From NCBI RefSeq assembly GCF_000407445.1, contig NZ_ASWB01000001.1:248001-312000 (forward strand): 64,000 nucleotides of DNA. The letters run 5' to 3'. Of the stretch, positions 1 through 8,558 are shown piece after piece. Position numbers and translations under genes: made by a program. This stretch comes from Enterococcus moraviensis ATCC BAA-383 (GTDB lineage: Bacteria > Bacillota > Bacilli > Lactobacillales > Enterococcaceae). Each line of letters begins with the position of its first letter. Position 1 is the first letter of the stretch. The notes beneath the pieces were generated by a model. It did not search any database. It saw only the letters and a list, made by a program, of their open reading frames with translations, and was not told where the DNA came from.

Positions 1-514
1 TTTGAACAATAAAGAATTGACTACCATTAGTGCCATTTCCTTTTTCATCTTTACCGGCATTAGCCATTGATAAGGCGCCTCGGATATTATATAACTGATT
101 AGAAATCTCATCGTCAAATGAGCCATTCCAAATGCTCTCTCCGCCAGAGCCATCCCCTTTAGGGTCTCCACCTTGGATCATGAAATTATCAATGACACGA
201 TGGAAAGTAACATTGTCATAATAACCATTTTTTGCATGTGTCATAAAGTTTTCAACTGTTTTTGGTGCTTGCTTAGGAAACAATTTGATTTCAATCGTGC
301 CTTCAGTAGTGACCATCTCAACTAAATCTTCATCTTCGCTGACTTTGTCTGATAGTTGTGGTAATTCTAATGCGTTCAAGTCAACTGAATCAGATGTTTT
401 TGTCTCTGTTTTAGAAGAATCTGCTGTATTTTTCTCATTTTTAGTTCCACATGCTGCAAATAGTACGAGTGTTGTTAAAAGAGCTGTAGCAGCAATGAAT
501 TTTTTTGTTTTCAT
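1..514 (-). CDS. Cyclophilin-type peptidyl-prolyl isomerase lipoprotein (3' end missing)
   Basis: Reads right to left; the C-terminus lies beyond the window. The start at 514 follows a GAAAGGAAG ribosome binding site. The N-terminus is a lipoprotein signal with a lipobox (LVLFAACG), so the protein should be anchored outside the membrane. After a Ser/Thr/Glu-rich linker comes the cyclophilin fold, with the family's F-H-R-V-I and M-I-Q-G-G-D-P stretches and G-S-Q-F-F-I near the window edge. Cyclophilins catalyse cis-trans isomerisation of prolyl bonds; a surface one would assist folding of exported proteins. Family assignment is firm; substrate unknown. Confidence 0.93.
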   Translation of the reverse strand, partial: MKTKKFIAATALLTTLVLFAACGTKNEKNTADSSKTETKTSDSVDLNALELPQLSDKVSEDEDLVEMVTTEGTIEIKLFPKQAPKTVENFMTHAKNGYYDNVTFHRVIDNFMIQGGDPKGDGSGGESIWNGSFDDEISNQLYNIRGALSMANAGKDEKGNGTNGSQFFIVQ

Positions 515-615
515 AAAGTTAGGTCTTCCTTTCAAAAATCGTTATATCTCATAATAACAAATCCGTTGTATTACTGCTAGTCAAAATAGAAGTTTTTTAA
601 GATTTATAAAAGGTG

Positions 616-644
616 TAGACCACTTTTTCTTATTCTGCTATAAT
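616..644 (+). promoter_or_regulatory. Promoter for the MupG-family gene
   Basis: A perfect TATAAT (639-644) carries the extended -10 signal TGC just before it. The -35 match (TAGACC, 616-621) is weak, as is common with extended -10 promoters. The start codon of the next gene is 48 bases downstream. Confidence 0.6.
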
Positions 645-691
645 GAAAATGGATACATTATAATCAATACAAATCTTAGGAGGCAGTAATA

Positions 692-1783
692 ATGGGAAAA
701 TTAGGTATTTCTATTTATCCAGAACGATCAACTTTTGAAAAGGACAAAGCATATCTAGACCTAGCACATAAATACGGATTCAAACGTGTTTTCACGAGCT
801 TACTTCAAATTACAGAAGATAAGGAAAAGGTATTAGCTGAATTTAAAAAAGTTGTTGATTATGCAAATAGTCTTAACATGGAAGTTATGGTTGACATTAA
901 TCCTGCCTTATTCGAACAATTAGAAATTTCATATGATGACTTATCATTCTTCGATGAAATGGGCGCTTATGGTGTGCGTTTAGATGTTGGGTTTACAGGT
1001 GCTGAAGAAGCAAGAATGACAAGAAACCCATATGGTATCAAAATCGAAATCAATATGAGTTCAGGAACAAATTACGTAGATAATATCATGAGCTATTCAC
1101 CAAATACAGACAATTTACTAGGATCTCACAATTTCTATCCTCATCGTTATTCTGGTTTAGGCTATGATCATTTTGTTTTTTGTTCAGAAAAATTTAGAAA
1201 ATATAATTTAAATACAATGGCCTTTGTAAATTCACATGATGCGACGTTTGGTCCTTGGCCTACTCAAGATGGTCTATGTTCATTAGAAGACCATCGTGAC
1301 CTAGAAATTGCTACTCAAGTGAAACATCTTGTATTGACAGGGTTGATCGATGATATCTTAGTAGGAAATGCATATGCTTCAGAGGCAGAACTAAAAGCTA
1401 TGGCAGATGCGTTTAACGCAGAATATCCTTCTATTAAAGTCGATGTAACAAAAGATATTACAGAAGATGAAAGAGAAGTTCTCTTCACAAGTCTTCACAG
1501 TTATCGCGGTGATCGTTCTGAATATATCTTACGTTCAACAATGACACGTATTCACTTTAAAGATCGCGCGTTCCCTGTGCATAACACAAAAGATATGACC
1601 AAAGGTGATGTTTTGATCGATAATGTTGATTACGGTCAATATAAAGGTGAGACACAGATTGCATTAAAAGAAATGAAAAATGATGGACGAGTAAATGTAG
1701 TTGGTCGTATTTCAGAAGATGAATTATTCTTATTAGACTTTTTGAAACCTTGGTCTAGTTTTAAATTGATCGAAAATAATTAA
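692..1783 (+). CDS. MupG/DUF871-family protein, probable 6-phospho-N-acetylmuramidase
   Basis: This 363-residue protein begins MGKLGISIYPERST, the typical opening of the DUF871 family, and has the family's usual length. The fold is a TIM barrel (about residues 1-240) followed by a smaller beta-rich cyclophilin-like domain. The Staphylococcus aureus member MupG splits 6-phospho-MurNAc-GlcNAc from recycled peptidoglycan inside the cell, so a cell-wall sugar recycling role is likely. Unlike many relatives, it is not next to PTS or murQ genes; it stands alone between its own promoter and a strong terminator. The start follows AGGAGG. Family is sure; the exact glycosidase specificity is inferred. 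Confidence 0.85.
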   Translation: MGKLGISIYPERSTFEKDKAYLDLAHKYGFKRVFTSLLQITEDKEKVLAEFKKVVDYANSLNMEVMVDINPALFEQLEISYDDLSFFDEMGAYGVRLDVGFTGAEEARMTRNPYGIKIEINMSSGTNYVDNIMSYSPNTDNLLGSHNFYPHRYSGLGYDHFVFCSEKFRKYNLNTMAFVNSHDATFGPWPTQDGLCSLEDHRDLEIATQVKHLVLTGLIDDILVGNAYASEAELKAMADAFNAEYPSIKVDVTKDITEDEREVLFTSLHSYRGDRSEYILRSTMTRIHFKDRAFPVHNTKDMTKGDVLIDNVDYGQYKGETQIALKEMKNDGRVNVVGRISEDELFLLDFLKPWSSFKLIENN

Positions 1784-1793
1784 TAAAGAAAAG

Positions 1794-1830
1794 ATCAACC
1801 CAAAGTCACATTGCTTTGGGTTGATTTTTT
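1794..1830 (+). terminator. Rho-independent terminator
   Basis: A perfect 12-base-pair stem (1794-1805 with 1814-1825) and an 8-base loop are followed by five further T. It closes the MupG-family gene. Confidence 0.9.
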
Positions 1831-1905
1831 CTTTATTAAGATTCACTATAAACAATGTAATAAAGATGTTTTTTTCTTTAAAATAGAGATAAATGAGGTG
1901 GAAAT

Positions 1906-2535
1906 ATGGAAAAAGAATTGAGTCTTCTATTAGCAAAGCTTCAAGGTATCGCACAAACGGGAAAAAAATATGGAAAAGATGTTTTTGATTTAGAACGATA
2001 CGAAGAGCTTCAACAAGTAACAAAACAATTGATGAGTCTATTGTATCCGAAATTATCAGAACAACAATTGAATGTTCTTGTTGAGAAAGACGAAGGATAT
2101 GCAACGCCTAAAGTTGACGTTCGAGCCGTTGTCTTTAACCAAGAAGGGAAATTATTGCTGGTAAAGGAAAAAAGCGATAATTGTTGGGCATTACCAGGCG
2201 GATGGGCAGATATCGGGTATTCTCCAAAAGAAATTGCGGAAAAAGAAACAATGGAAGAAGCTGGGATTCCAGTAAAAGCAACACGCTTGATTGCAGTATT
2301 AGATAAAGCAAAACATGATTTCCCCCCTGCACTGACCTATGTGTACAAATTTTTTATTAGATGTGACGCTCAAAGTGAAGAATTGACAGTAGGACTTGAG
2401 ACAAATGACGCTGACTATTTTTCTCTCCAAGAAATCTATTTACTCTCGTTATCGAAAGAACGTACTATCATTGATAACATTGACATGATTTTTGCTGACT
2501 ATCATAATGAAAAATCAATCATAATCTGTGATTAA
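1906..2535 (+). CDS. Nudix hydrolase with N-terminal helical domain
   Basis: The 209-residue protein has a helical N-terminal part (about 1-60), typical of a group of Firmicute Nudix hydrolases, followed by a Nudix fold starting at VDVRAVVF. The Nudix box is at roughly residues 105-127 and ends KETMEEAGI, so the metal-binding E-x-x-E-E core is intact. The first Glu of the consensus (G-x5-E) is a Tyr here. Relatives hydrolyse nucleoside diphosphate derivatives such as ADP-ribose or CDP-choline; the substrate cannot be read from the sequence. The start follows GAGGTGG. It appears to be a single gene. Confidence 0.85.
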   Translation: MEKELSLLLAKLQGIAQTGKKYGKDVFDLERYEELQQVTKQLMSLLYPKLSEQQLNVLVEKDEGYATPKVDVRAVVFNQEGKLLLVKEKSDNCWALPGGWADIGYSPKEIAEKETMEEAGIPVKATRLIAVLDKAKHDFPPALTYVYKFFIRCDAQSEELTVGLETNDADYFSLQEIYLLSLSKERTIIDNIDMIFADYHNEKSIIICD

Positions 2536-2537
2536 TA

Positions 2538-2566
2538 TTGCGAAAATTCGGATAAGACTTTATACT
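2538..2566 (+). promoter_or_regulatory. Promoter with overlapping inverted repeat
   Basis: TTGCGA (2538-2543) and TATACT (2561-2566) are 17 bases apart. The -10 lies inside the left arm of a perfect 9-base inverted repeat, TTTATACTA (2559-2567) and TAGTATAAA (2587-2595). A repressor could bind there or the transcript could fold near the ribosome binding site. It drives the alpha/beta hydrolase gene. Confidence 0.6.
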
Positions 2567-2610
2567 ATTTAAGGATTTAAAAAAAGTAGTATAAAATAGG
2601 GAGTACACAA

Positions 2611-3540
2611 ATGAATCGTATCGTAAAAATTTTGATAGCTATAGTTGTTTTAGTGGTGGTTGTATTAACAGGGGCAGGTATGTATTTTTATAACTATGCA
2701 GTTGTACCTACAGAAAAAGATTTCTTAGCAGGTGACACACCAGGAACGAATGTTGAGAAAACCCCACAAGAAAAATGGTTCAAGGATGAAAAGAATCGTT
2801 CTTATTGGAATTTAACATCTAAGGATGATTTAAAATTAAAAGCAATTTACTTACCAGCAACAGAAAAAACAGATAAAAATGTGATCATGGCACATGGATA
2901 CATGGGCAATGCCGAAACCATGGCAAGTTTTGCTAAAATGTATCACGATTGGGGATATAATGTTTTAGTACCAGATGCTCGTGGACACGGAGAAAGTGAA
3001 GGAGATTATATTGGTTTTGGCTGGCCAGAGCGCAAAGATTATCTTCAATGGATCGAAAAAATGATAGCTGAAAATGGCCAAGATGCCCAAATCACTTTAT
3101 ACGGGATTAGTATGGGTGGAGCGACAGTCATGATGACTAGTGGTGAAAAGTTGCCTAAAAATGTCAAAGCGATTGTTGAAGACTGCGGTTATTCTACTGT
3201 AAATGAAGAGTTAAGCTATCAATTGAAAGATATGTTTAATTTACCCTCATTTCCACTCGTTCCAGTTACAAGTTTGATTACTAAGGTTCGGGCTGGTTAC
3301 TTCTTCGGTGAGGCAAGTTCAATTGCACAATTGAAGAAAAATAAAGTTCCAATGTTATTCATACATGGCGATGCTGATAAATTTGTCCCATTTGAAATGT
3401 TAGATGAAGTGTATAATGCAACGAATGCACCAAAAGAAAAGTTTGTTGTAAAAGGTGCTGCACATGCCAAATCCTACTCTATTGATCCAAAAGCATATAA
3501 AGCAAAAGTTGAAAGCTTTTTAACAAAATATGTTGAGTAA
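2611..3540 (+). CDS. Membrane-anchored alpha/beta hydrolase
   Basis: One N-terminal transmembrane segment (about residues 5-27) is followed by an extracytoplasmic alpha/beta hydrolase domain. The oxyanion region is AHGYMGN, the nucleophile elbow is G-I-S-M-G-G, the acid is probably the Asp of HGDADKFVP, and the catalytic His is in AAHAKSYS near the C-terminus. The full Ser-Asp-His triad is therefore present. The family (B. subtilis YqkD-like) has no settled substrate. Single gene with its own promoter and terminator. Confidence 0.85.
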   Translation: MNRIVKILIAIVVLVVVVLTGAGMYFYNYAVVPTEKDFLAGDTPGTNVEKTPQEKWFKDEKNRSYWNLTSKDDLKLKAIYLPATEKTDKNVIMAHGYMGNAETMASFAKMYHDWGYNVLVPDARGHGESEGDYIGFGWPERKDYLQWIEKMIAENGQDAQITLYGISMGGATVMMTSGEKLPKNVKAIVEDCGYSTVNEELSYQLKDMFNLPSFPLVPVTSLITKVRAGYFFGEASSIAQLKKNKVPMLFIHGDADKFVPFEMLDEVYNATNAPKEKFVVKGAAHAKSYSIDPKAYKAKVESFLTKYVE

Positions 3541-3545
3541 AAATG

Positions 3546-3582
3546 ATCGTCACCAAGTCTAATCTGCTGGTGACGATTTTTT
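3546..3582 (+). terminator. Rho-independent terminator
   Basis: A 10-base-pair stem (3546-3555 with 3568-3577) is followed by a T run. It ends the hydrolase gene. Confidence 0.88.
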
Positions 3583-3702
3583 AAAGCAATGATTTCTTAT
3601 TTCAATCTAAAAAAAGGACAATCAAAATGTATTTGTACTAATTTTACTATACATCCGCTAGAATTTTTTGATATGATATTAAAAAGAAATGAGGTAAAAT
3701 AG

Positions 3703-4593
3703 ATGGAAGAACAATTGACTGACTATCTGCATTACTTACAAATAGAGCGAGGGCTTTCTCATAATACGAGAAAAAGTTATGAGCGGGATTTACATAAATA
3801 TTTAGCTTTTTTAAAAGAACAAAAAATAGACACATGGCAATTGGTCGACCGTTATCTTGTTATGGAGTATTTACAAACATTGTATAACGACAACAATTCC
3901 TCTGCTACTATCATTAGAATGATTTCAAGTTTAAGAGGATTTCATCAATTTTTAAGGCAAGAGCGTTTTACAGATCACGATCCGATGCAACATATTGACT
4001 CACCGAAAAAAGCCCAAAAACTTCCTAATACATTGTCCATTGAGGAAGTCACGGCGCTCATTGAAACCCCCGATACTACGAAGCCTTTAGGTATAAGAAA
4101 TCGAACGATTTTAGAAGTGATGTATGCAACAGGATTACGAGTAAGTGAGCTAGTTGATTTGAAAATAGGCGATTTACATTTATCAATCGGACTATTGCAA
4201 ACAATCGGTAAAGGTGACAAGGAACGAATCATTCCACTAGGTGATTACGCTATCCAATGGATTGAAAAATACTTAGAGGAAGCCCGTCCAGCCTTGATTA
4301 AGAAAAACCAAAACGAAACACATTTATTTGTAAATCATCATGGAAAACCATTGTCTCGTCAAGGTGTATGGAAAAACTTAAAACAAATTGTTCAAGAAGC
4401 AGGGATTAACAAAACGATCACTCCCCATACTTTGCGCCATAGTTTTGCAACACATTTATTAGAAAATGGAGCAGATTTAAGAATTGTCCAGGAACTTTTG
4501 GGTCATGCCGATATTTCGACAACTCAAATCTATACCCATATTACTAAGCAAAGAATGGCAGATGTGTACAAGCAACATTTTCCAAGAGCGTAA
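3703..4593 (+). CDS. xerD: Tyrosine recombinase XerD
   Basis: The length is 296 residues, normal for XerD. An N-terminal SAM-like DNA-binding domain (1-100) is followed by the catalytic domain with all active residues: Arg146 (TGLRVSEL), Lys170, His242 and Arg245 (HTLRHSF), His268 (LGHADIST) and nucleophile Tyr277. XerD, with a partner, resolves chromosome dimers at dif near the terminus. It is first in an operon with ribT, scpA, scpB and rluB, the conserved order also seen in Bacillus for ribT-scpA-scpB. The setting is housekeeping, so it is not a mobile-element integrase. Confidence 0.95.
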   Translation: MEEQLTDYLHYLQIERGLSHNTRKSYERDLHKYLAFLKEQKIDTWQLVDRYLVMEYLQTLYNDNNSSATIIRMISSLRGFHQFLRQERFTDHDPMQHIDSPKKAQKLPNTLSIEEVTALIETPDTTKPLGIRNRTILEVMYATGLRVSELVDLKIGDLHLSIGLLQTIGKGDKERIIPLGDYAIQWIEKYLEEARPALIKKNQNETHLFVNHHGKPLSRQGVWKNLKQIVQEAGINKTITPHTLRHSFATHLLENGADLRIVQELLGHADISTTQIYTHITKQRMADVYKQHFPRA

Positions 4594-4624
4594 TCAACAA
4601 CAAAGAAGGAAAGAAGGTGAGATC

Positions 4625-4987
4625 ATGTTAACGTATTATCGAAAAGAACAACGGAAAATTGCAATGGGTCTATTAAGTTTCCATCAGAAATTGGCCGAAA
4701 ACCATTCGCTCTTAAAAGAAATAGATGCTTATGAAACAGATCCCAATTTGCATTTACTTTTTTGGACACCCGCAGGAGAACAAAATATTCAAGGAATCGT
4801 TGGCATTGAAGTGGAAACAAACGACGCGATGATTTTACATGATATATCGATCAATCCTTCTTTTAGAGGTGAAAAGCTAGGGTTTGACTTACTAAATGAA
4901 GTCGTACAATTATATCCACAGACAAAGATTTATGGCACCTTAGCGACTTCTTCTTATTTATCTAAATGGAAAGAACACAGCGACTGA
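4625..4987 (+). CDS. ribT: RibT-like GNAT acetyltransferase
   Basis: The start at 4625 is preferred because it follows AAGAAGGTGAG; longer in-frame reading would run back into xerD. The 120-residue protein is a small GNAT-type fold; the acetyl-CoA binding turn is at about residues 78-86 (NPSFRGEKLGF). It resembles RibT, which in Bacillus lies at the end of the riboflavin operon and just upstream of scpA. Here no riboflavin synthesis genes are nearby, only the ribT-scpA-scpB linkage is kept. The natural substrate is unknown. Confidence 0.75.
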   Translation: MLTYYRKEQRKIAMGLLSFHQKLAENHSLLKEIDAYETDPNLHLLFWTPAGEQNIQGIVGIEVETNDAMILHDISINPSFRGEKLGFDLLNEVVQLYPQTKIYGTLATSSYLSKWKEHSD

Positions 4988-5025
4988 TTTTTATGGTAAA
5001 CTAAAGAGTTGAAAAAGAAAGTTGG

Positions 5026-5811
5026 ATGATCGTGCAGGAAATTAATGTGAAGCTAGATGTATTTGAAGGACCGTTGGATCTTTTGTTACATTTAATTCAA
5101 AAATTGGAAATCGATATTTATGATATTCCTATCTCTGCCGTAACGGAACAGTATATGAATTATATCCATACAATGAAAACGTTGGAACTAGAAATTGCTG
5201 GAGAATATTTAGTGATGGCAGCAACTTTGATGGCAATCAAAAGTAAGATGCTTTTGCCAAAACAAGAGTTGGAAATGACAGAGGATGATGAGATTCTTGA
5301 TGGTGAAGATCCACGAGATGCTTTGGTTGCTCAATTATTGGAGTATCGTAAATTTAAATATGCAGCAGGTCTTTTGCATGAAAAGGAATCAGAAAGAAGC
5401 CTTTATTATACGAAAGAACCGATGGATATTGATGAATATAAAGAAGACAATCCTTTATTAGAGCCCAATCAACTCAACACGATTGATCTATTCTTGGCGT
5501 TTCATGCAATGCTAGAAAAGAAAAAAAGTCGACAACCTGTTGAAACAACCGTAACTGGAGACGACGTTTCGATCGAAGAAAAAATCACAACAATTTCAAG
5601 TAAGATGTGTCAACTAGATCGAAATACACCAGTGAATTTTGAATCCTTTTTCACTTCATACTCTAAACAAGAAGTTGTTACGACATTTATGGCATTGTTA
5701 GAGTTGATGAAAAAAGGCGTTATACATGTAGAACAAGAGGATAATTATAGCACGATTTTGTTATATAATATTTCTGAAGAGATTGAATCAAGTACGGAGG
5801 AAACAGTGTGA
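5026..5811 (+). CDS. scpA: Segregation and condensation protein A
   Basis: The 261-residue kleisin subunit of the Smc-ScpAB condensin bridges the Smc ATPase heads. The N-terminal Smc-neck-binding part starts VFEGPLDLLLHLI, a ScpA hallmark, and the C-terminal winged helix follows an acidic linker. The start could be the ATG at 5026 or the GTG at 5032; both give almost the same protein and the ribosome binding site (AAAGAAAG) is modest. The stop overlaps the scpB start, so the two are translationally coupled. Confidence 0.95.
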   Translation: MIVQEINVKLDVFEGPLDLLLHLIQKLEIDIYDIPISAVTEQYMNYIHTMKTLELEIAGEYLVMAATLMAIKSKMLLPKQELEMTEDDEILDGEDPRDALVAQLLEYRKFKYAAGLLHEKESERSLYYTKEPMDIDEYKEDNPLLEPNQLNTIDLFLAFHAMLEKKKSRQPVETTVTGDDVSIEEKITTISSKMCQLDRNTPVNFESFFTSYSKQEVVTTFMALLELMKKGVIHVEQEDNYSTILLYNISEEIESSTEETV

Positions 5812-6425
5812 CCACAGTTAGTCAAATCGAAGCGATTTTATTTGTTGTTGGCGAAGAAGGAATAGGACTGGAAGAACTATCATATTTACTAGGATTATCC
5901 ACAGCCAAAACATATGAATCTCTGATTGCTTTAAAAGAACGGTATGAATCAGATAAACAAACAGCCTTAAATATTTTAGAAGTTGGGAACCACTTTATTT
6001 TATCTACTAAAAAAACGTTTGCGCCACTGTTAAAGAAGTATGCACAATCGCCTATTTCAAATGCGCTATCACAAGCAGCATTGGAAACATTGTCGATCGT
6101 TGCATATAAACAACCAATTTCAAGAGTAGAGGTTGATGAGATTAGAGGCGTACAATCAGCCGGTTCCATGCAAAAACTGGTTGCTCGTCAATTGATTGAA
6201 GAAAAAGGTCGCGTAGATGGACCGGGGCGTGCCATTTTATATGGAACAACAGCTTATTTTATGGATTATTTTGGCCTAAAATCTTTAGAAGAATTGCCAG
6301 ATATTCATCAAATGGAAGAAGAAATCGCTGAAGAGTTACCTTTAGACCTCTTTTTCGATCGTTACAAAGAATTAAATGAAGAGGAAACAACTATAGACAG
6401 CAACGAATCGGAGGAAGAAAACTAA
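5808..6425 (+). CDS. scpB: Segregation and condensation protein B
   Basis: The GTG start overlaps the scpA stop (GTGTGA), with ACGGAGG upstream inside scpA. The 205-residue protein has two winged-helix domains; the family signature around residues 90-130 (LETLSIVAYKQPISR, then EVDEIRGV) is present. ScpB dimerises and binds ScpA to complete the condensin complex. An acidic C-terminal tail follows. It abuts rluB without a gap. Confidence 0.95.
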   Translation: MTTVSQIEAILFVVGEEGIGLEELSYLLGLSTAKTYESLIALKERYESDKQTALNILEVGNHFILSTKKTFAPLLKKYAQSPISNALSQAALETLSIVAYKQPISRVEVDEIRGVQSAGSMQKLVARQLIEEKGRVDGPGRAILYGTTAYFMDYFGLKSLEELPDIHQMEEEIAEELPLDLFFDRYKELNEEETTIDSNESEEEN

Positions 6426-7142
6426 ATGGAAAGACTTCAAAAAGTAATTGCGCATGCAGGAATTGCATCACGCAGAAAAGCAGAAGAATATATTGTTAAT
6501 GGACGCGTTAAAGTAAATGGAAAAATTATTCGAGAATTAGGGACACAAGTTGGAAAAAACGATAAAGTTGAAGTAGATGATGTGCCAATTTATAAAGAAG
6601 AATATGGCTATTATCTTTTTTATAAACCTAAAGGTGTAATTTCCGCTGTTTCTGATGATAAAGGCAGAAAAGTAGTGACTGACTTTTTTTCTCATATTAA
6701 AGAAAGAATTTACCCTGTCGGTAGACTGGATTATGATACATCAGGGTTATTACTTTTGACTAATGATGGCGAATTTTCTCAGAAATTGACCCATCCGAGT
6801 CATGAAATTGATAAAGTCTATGTAGCAAAAGTTAAAGGGTTGGCCAAAAAACATGATCTACTTCCATTAACAAAAGGGATGAGAATCGAAGGATATAAAA
6901 CGGCGCCAGCTGCTTTTGAAATTATTTCAGTTGACCTTAAAACCAATACAAGTATTGTAGAATTAACAATTCATGAAGGACGCAATCACCAAGTGAAAAA
7001 GATGCTTCAAGCAGTCGGTTATCCAGTCCAAAAATTAAAAAGAGAAAAATATGGAGATTTAACGCTAAAAGGCTTGCGCCCAGGTGAGTACCGTAATTTA
7101 AATAAAAAAGAAATTAGTGTTTTAATGAATCAATCAAAATAA
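6426..7142 (+). CDS. rluB: 23S rRNA pseudouridine synthase B
   Basis: An N-terminal S4 RNA-binding domain (1-60) precedes the pseudouridine synthase domain. The catalytic Asp is in GRLDYDTSGLLLLTNDG, and the KKMLQAVGYPV stretch is typical of RluB/RsuA enzymes. The family member in Bacillus (YpuL) modifies 23S rRNA near the peptidyl transferase centre. The start codon directly follows the scpB stop; a GGAGG lies 12 bases upstream. It is last in the xerD operon. Confidence 0.93.
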   Translation: MERLQKVIAHAGIASRRKAEEYIVNGRVKVNGKIIRELGTQVGKNDKVEVDDVPIYKEEYGYYLFYKPKGVISAVSDDKGRKVVTDFFSHIKERIYPVGRLDYDTSGLLLLTNDGEFSQKLTHPSHEIDKVYVAKVKGLAKKHDLLPLTKGMRIEGYKTAPAAFEIISVDLKTNTSIVELTIHEGRNHQVKKMLQAVGYPVQKLKREKYGDLTLKGLRPGEYRNLNKKEISVLMNQSK

Positions 7143-7171
7143 GGGAAGGGTTTAGATCCTAGATCCCTTGA

Positions 7172-7211
7172 GGTTGAGATATGACGTGTATAGTCGTGTC
7201 TCAGCCTTTTT
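7172..7211 (+). terminator. Rho-independent terminator of the xerD-rluB operon
   Basis: A long stem (7172-7185 with 7193-7206, some G-U pairs) is followed by five T. Confidence 0.8.
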
Positions 7212-7225
7212 ATAATATGAAACGA

Positions 7226-7253
7226 TTGCTTTTTTTTAATTACGTTGTATAAT
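7226..7253 (+). promoter_or_regulatory. Promoter for the FMN riboswitch-ribU unit
   Basis: TTGCTT (7226-7231) and a perfect TATAAT (7248-7253) are separated by 16 bases. The riboswitch begins about 28 bases downstream of the -10. Confidence 0.75.
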
Positions 7254-7280
7254 AAGGGTGTACAAAAATTTAATAAAGGT

Positions 7281-7401
7281 TCGTCTTCAGGGGCAGGGTG
7301 AAATTCCCGACCGGTGGTTATAGTCCACGACCTACTTCATTTGAAGTGGCTGAATTGGTGAAATTCCAATACCGACAGTAAAGTCTGGATAAAGAAGATA
7401 G
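7281..7401 (+). promoter_or_regulatory. FMN riboswitch (RFN element)
   Basis: All conserved blocks are present in order: CTTCAGGGGCAGGGTGAAAT, then CCCGACCGG, a variable arm, GGTGAAATTCCAATACCGAC, AGTAAAGTCTGGAT and the closing GAAGA that pairs with TCTTC to form P1. It binds flavin mononucleotide and, with the terminator at 7441-7474, should switch off ribU when FMN is plentiful. Confidence 0.95.
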
Positions 7402-7440
7402 GGCTTATTTGAATTGGCATTTTTCAGATAAGATAACTCT

Positions 7441-7474
7441 ACTCTATTTTCCCTGCTGGAAAATAGAGTTTTTT
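7441..7474 (+). terminator. Riboswitch-controlled terminator
   Basis: A 12-base-pair stem (7441-7452 with 7458-7469) ends in six T. It sits 40 bases after the FMN aptamer and is the expected expression platform. Confidence 0.88.
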
Positions 7475-7802
7475 GCTGTAAAACACTGCGATTGGCTTTT
7501 CCAAAGCAGATGTTGAACACTACTTGTCGAGCAATGCGAGAGAGGTTATCTTTCAGCTATAACACCATACTTAATCAAAAACTAAATATGAGTGAATCTC
7601 TTTCACGTCAAAATACGGTCACATACTCTATAGCTGCCAAGTAATGAACACTAACCCTTAGTAACGCTAGCAGTATTGAGTCATTGTATTTTGATTATTG
7701 TTCGAACAGTCAATAACTCACAGTAAGGTCAAGAGTAGTCACTGAAAGAGTCAATTTAAAAAAGTTCGTTTGAAGATGGGTCCTTAAACAGGAGGATTTC
7801 AT
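7475..7802 (+). other. Unexplained 328-base leader between riboswitch terminator and ribU
   Basis: No convincing gene or known RNA motif is visible. It is less AT-rich in texture than other spacers here. The only short frame of note (19 codons from 7589) lacks a ribosome binding site. The ribU ribosome binding site (CAGGAGG) is at its end. Read-through transcripts would carry it as a long second leader. Confidence 0.5.
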
Positions 7803-8411
7803 ATGCGAAACAACAAGGTACAAAAAATGGTAAGTGTAGCAATGTTAGCGGCAATCGGTGTGGTTTTACAATTTGTGGCGTTTCCAATCATACCATCATT
7901 AAGTTTTTTGAAAATCGATTTTAGTGACATACCCGTTATGATCAGCATGTTTTTATTCGGTCCATTAGCCGGAATAAGTACTGCTTTTATCAGATCGGTG
8001 TTACATCTGTTTACGACAGGTGCGTCACCACAAAATTTAGTGGGAGATGCGGCTAGTTTCTTTGCCACAACAGTCTTCACTTTACCGATGTATTACTTTT
8101 TTAAACGAGGAAGCGACAAGCTTTCAAATAAAGTGCTAGGTATTTTTGCCGGAATAATTGCTTTGACCGTTTTCATGGGTGTAGCTAATTACTTTGTGAT
8201 CACGCCCATTTACTTAAAACTATTCGGTGTATCAGCAGGAGAATTCTTAGGAATGTCACTAGCAAAATATGTTACGATTGGAATAGTTCCATTTAATTTG
8301 ATCAAAGGTGCAATTGTAAGTGTGGTTTTCTTGATTCTTCATGCAAAACTATTGCCATGGCTTTCCAGAAAACAATATCAATTGGGCAATAAAAAAACAA
8401 TAACGAAATAA
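7803..8411 (+). CDS. ribU: Riboflavin ECF transporter substrate-binding subunit RibU
   Basis: A 202-residue integral membrane protein with about six hydrophobic segments. The N-terminal AMLAAIGVVLQF stretch resembles the AxxxA segment by which S components contact EcfT, and the later IDFSDIPVMI and TTGASPQNLVGDAASF regions are typical of RibU. RibU captures riboflavin and works with a shared EcfA-EcfA'-EcfT energising module encoded elsewhere. The upstream FMN riboswitch supports the substrate. The start follows CAGGAGG. Confidence 0.95.
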   Translation: MRNNKVQKMVSVAMLAAIGVVLQFVAFPIIPSLSFLKIDFSDIPVMISMFLFGPLAGISTAFIRSVLHLFTTGASPQNLVGDAASFFATTVFTLPMYYFFKRGSDKLSNKVLGIFAGIIALTVFMGVANYFVITPIYLKLFGVSAGEFLGMSLAKYVTIGIVPFNLIKGAIVSVVFLILHAKLLPWLSRKQYQLGNKKTITK

Positions 8412-8434
8412 ACCATTCATATAAAGTAAAAATA

Positions 8435-8480
8435 GAGAGGTTGCGTGTAACTTACAAAGTTATGTTCAACCTCTTTTTTT
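8435..8480 (+). terminator. Rho-independent terminator of ribU
   Basis: AGAGGTTG pairs with the CAACCTCT before a seven-T run; a 20-base internal part can pair partly. Confidence 0.8.
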
Positions 8481-8558
8481 ATGGCGAGGACAAAATAGTC
8501 TGGTTACAACCAATTTTCTGATAAAATAGAACAGATAAGAATGAGAGGAGAAACAAAG

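Noticed and set aside
1733-2104. Reverse-strand frame across the terminator at 1794
   Set aside because: It runs through a strong terminator and two forward genes, without a ribosome binding site.
3703-4593. Phage or island integrase
   Set aside because: All features and neighbours fit chromosomal XerD; no att repeats or phage genes are nearby.
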